Assembly (NCBI GenBank): GCA_963921425.1
Contig: OY992837.1
Span: forward strand, 18,864,630-18,928,629
DNA from: Dryas octopetala
Lineage: Eukaryota; Streptophyta; Magnoliopsida; Rosales; Rosaceae
Reading direction: 5' to 3'
Length of the DNA stretch: 64,000 nucleotides
Shown: in pieces, positions 63,121 through 64,000 of the stretch
Position numbering within the stretch: the stretch's first letter is position 1
How the letters are laid out: each line of letters opens with the position of its first letter
The notes under the pieces: model-generated
Seen by the model: the letters and a program-made list of their open reading frames with translations, nothing else
The model's database searches: none
What the model was told of the DNA's origin: nothing
Made by a program: the position numbers and the translations under genes

Positions 63121-63395
63121 CAAAAGTTTAAAAGAAAGAATGTGAATCCAAACCTTTCTTGGCCAGCAAAGTCTCAAATTTGGGCCTTAACGACCTTATC
63201 ATTGACGCGAATGCTTCTAGTGGCGAACTCAACCCCAATGGTGGACTTGGATTCAAGGTTGAGCTCGTTCTTGGTGAACCTGGACAAGAGGTTTGATTTT
63301 CCAACCCCCAATGCAATGACCCGACCCAAATTTCACGATAAATTTAAATTTTTATTCGTAATGGTCATTTAGAGGCGTAGTTAGAAATTGAATTG

Positions 63396-63728
63396 TGAGA
63401 CCTCGTATTTTTTCAAAAATTTATTTTAAATATTTTAAAAATTTATTTGGATCATTTTGGGGATTTATTTTTAAAATAAAAAAGTTTTGGTTTAATTTTT
63501 AATTTCTATTTTAAATTGAAATTGACCCAAAAGTTGACTTTTAAAACTAATGGGCTTTTGATTTTGACTCTGGGCTCGTTACAAAGGTCTCGAGCCCGCG
63601 ATTTCATAGACATATAGCATGCGTTGATCCGAGTTACGGTTTAGGAGTTACGGATCGTACAAGTGTGGGGCAATTGTGTAAAATTGCACTCAAGGGTTTT
63701 AAAAACCCATTTTGATTTCTAAAATCTT
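63396..63728 (+). mobile_element. Gypsy LTR 5' fragment, related to the 3269/8967 family
   Basis: It starts TGTGAGACCTCG. From about 63520 it shares, in order, GACCCAAAAGTTGACTTTTA, AAAGGTCTCGAG and GGGCAATT.TGTAA with the start of the LTR at 8967-9140. Similarity stops at 63729, where another LTR begins. Confidence 0.55.
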
Positions 63729-63915
63729 GTTGTAAATATATTGTTATATGTGGCTATCCCTGTAATTAGTTGTAGGGGCATACTAGTAAATATACAAAAC
63801 CTAGTAAACCCTACTTCTATATAAGGATATTTATAACATGAATAAGAATGACTGATCATATTCTCTCTGCCTCCTCTCTTCCAAAAACCCTAGATTTCTA
63901 CATACTTTTACAACA
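63729..63915 (+). mobile_element. Short LTR (187 bp) of a copia-like element, 5' end only
   Basis: It starts TGTTGTAAATATATTG and ends TTTTACAACA, followed by CGTTATCAGCACGA, a primer-site-like text I associate with plant copia elements. TATATAAGGATATT at 63822 fits a TATA box, with a CT-rich leader after it. The rest of the element is outside the window, so an autonomous element and a small TRIM cannot be told apart. Confidence 0.55.
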
Positions 63916-64000
63916 CGTTATCAGCACGAAAAGCTCTTTGGATTGTGGATCGCCAAACAAAAGAGGATCATCATTCAATCCGTTCTTCAATCAATCAAGC
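63916..64000 (+). other. Start of the interior of the 63729 element
   Basis: Primer-site-like TTATCAGCACGA at 63918, then non-coding leader to the window edge. Confidence 0.4.

Noticed and set aside
62899..63372. 157-residue Ser/Phe/Pro-rich frame
   Set aside because: Translation of a CT-rich low-complexity tract, with no domain.

Overview
This 64-kb window is nuclear DNA from a flowering plant, most likely a eudicot. The evidence is GT-AG introns, an AT-rich intergenic background, plant-type LTR retrotransposons, a plant CACTA transposon and one plant transcription-factor gene. I cannot name the species. No bacterial, organellar or viral replicon features were seen. The only convincing host gene is a six-exon MYB-CC transcription factor of the MYR1/MYR2 type at 35164-37597 (+). 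Nearly everything else is mobile DNA.

Layout, left to right. 1-470: satellite-like repeats of about 148 bp. 471-7506: a non-coding element with diverged inverted arms of about 0.5 kb and related repeat sequence, split by a 2.7-kb solo LTR (3269-5965, TSD TCAAG). 7583-11777: a gypsy element reduced to a truncated 5' LTR, 556 bp of interior and a complete 2.8-kb 3' LTR. 13356-13453: a small SINE. 13485-18600: a Ty1/copia element with identical LTRs but broken coding. 20214-26924: a CACTA element (TSD TTA) with a deleted transposase and large subterminal repeat arrays. 26925-34760: AT-rich intergenic DNA holding a LINE 3' end, a decayed copia pol, a decayed gypsy LTR and several fold-back MITEs. 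35164-37597: the MYB-CC gene. 38146-60421: a 22-kb nested structure in which a Tat-lineage gypsy element (TSD AGAAA) is split by a complete chromodomain gypsy element (43057-53143, TSD AAGGT). 60657-62381: a near-identical duplication on both sides of a 200-bp N gap, probably an assembly artefact. 63396-64000: a gypsy LTR fragment abutting the short LTR of another copia-like element.

How the parts relate. Each large retroelement carries the usual parts (LTR promoter, tRNA primer site, gag, protease, RT, RNase H, integrase, polypurine tract), but none looks fully autonomous as read here. The copia has an early stop, a changed integrase catalytic residue and a frameshift. The Tat element is split by an insertion. 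The inner chromovirus has one in-frame stop between gag and pol. The CACTA element lacks the C-terminal half of its transposase. The Tat element also carries a long antisense, apparently spliced gene downstream of pol. LTR pairs that are identical or nearly so indicate recent activity. The LTRs of both large gypsy families carry dense W-box and G-box clusters.

Most calls rest on motifs, TSDs and repeat pairs read directly by eye. Family names rest on general knowledge of plant transposable elements, and no database search was possible.
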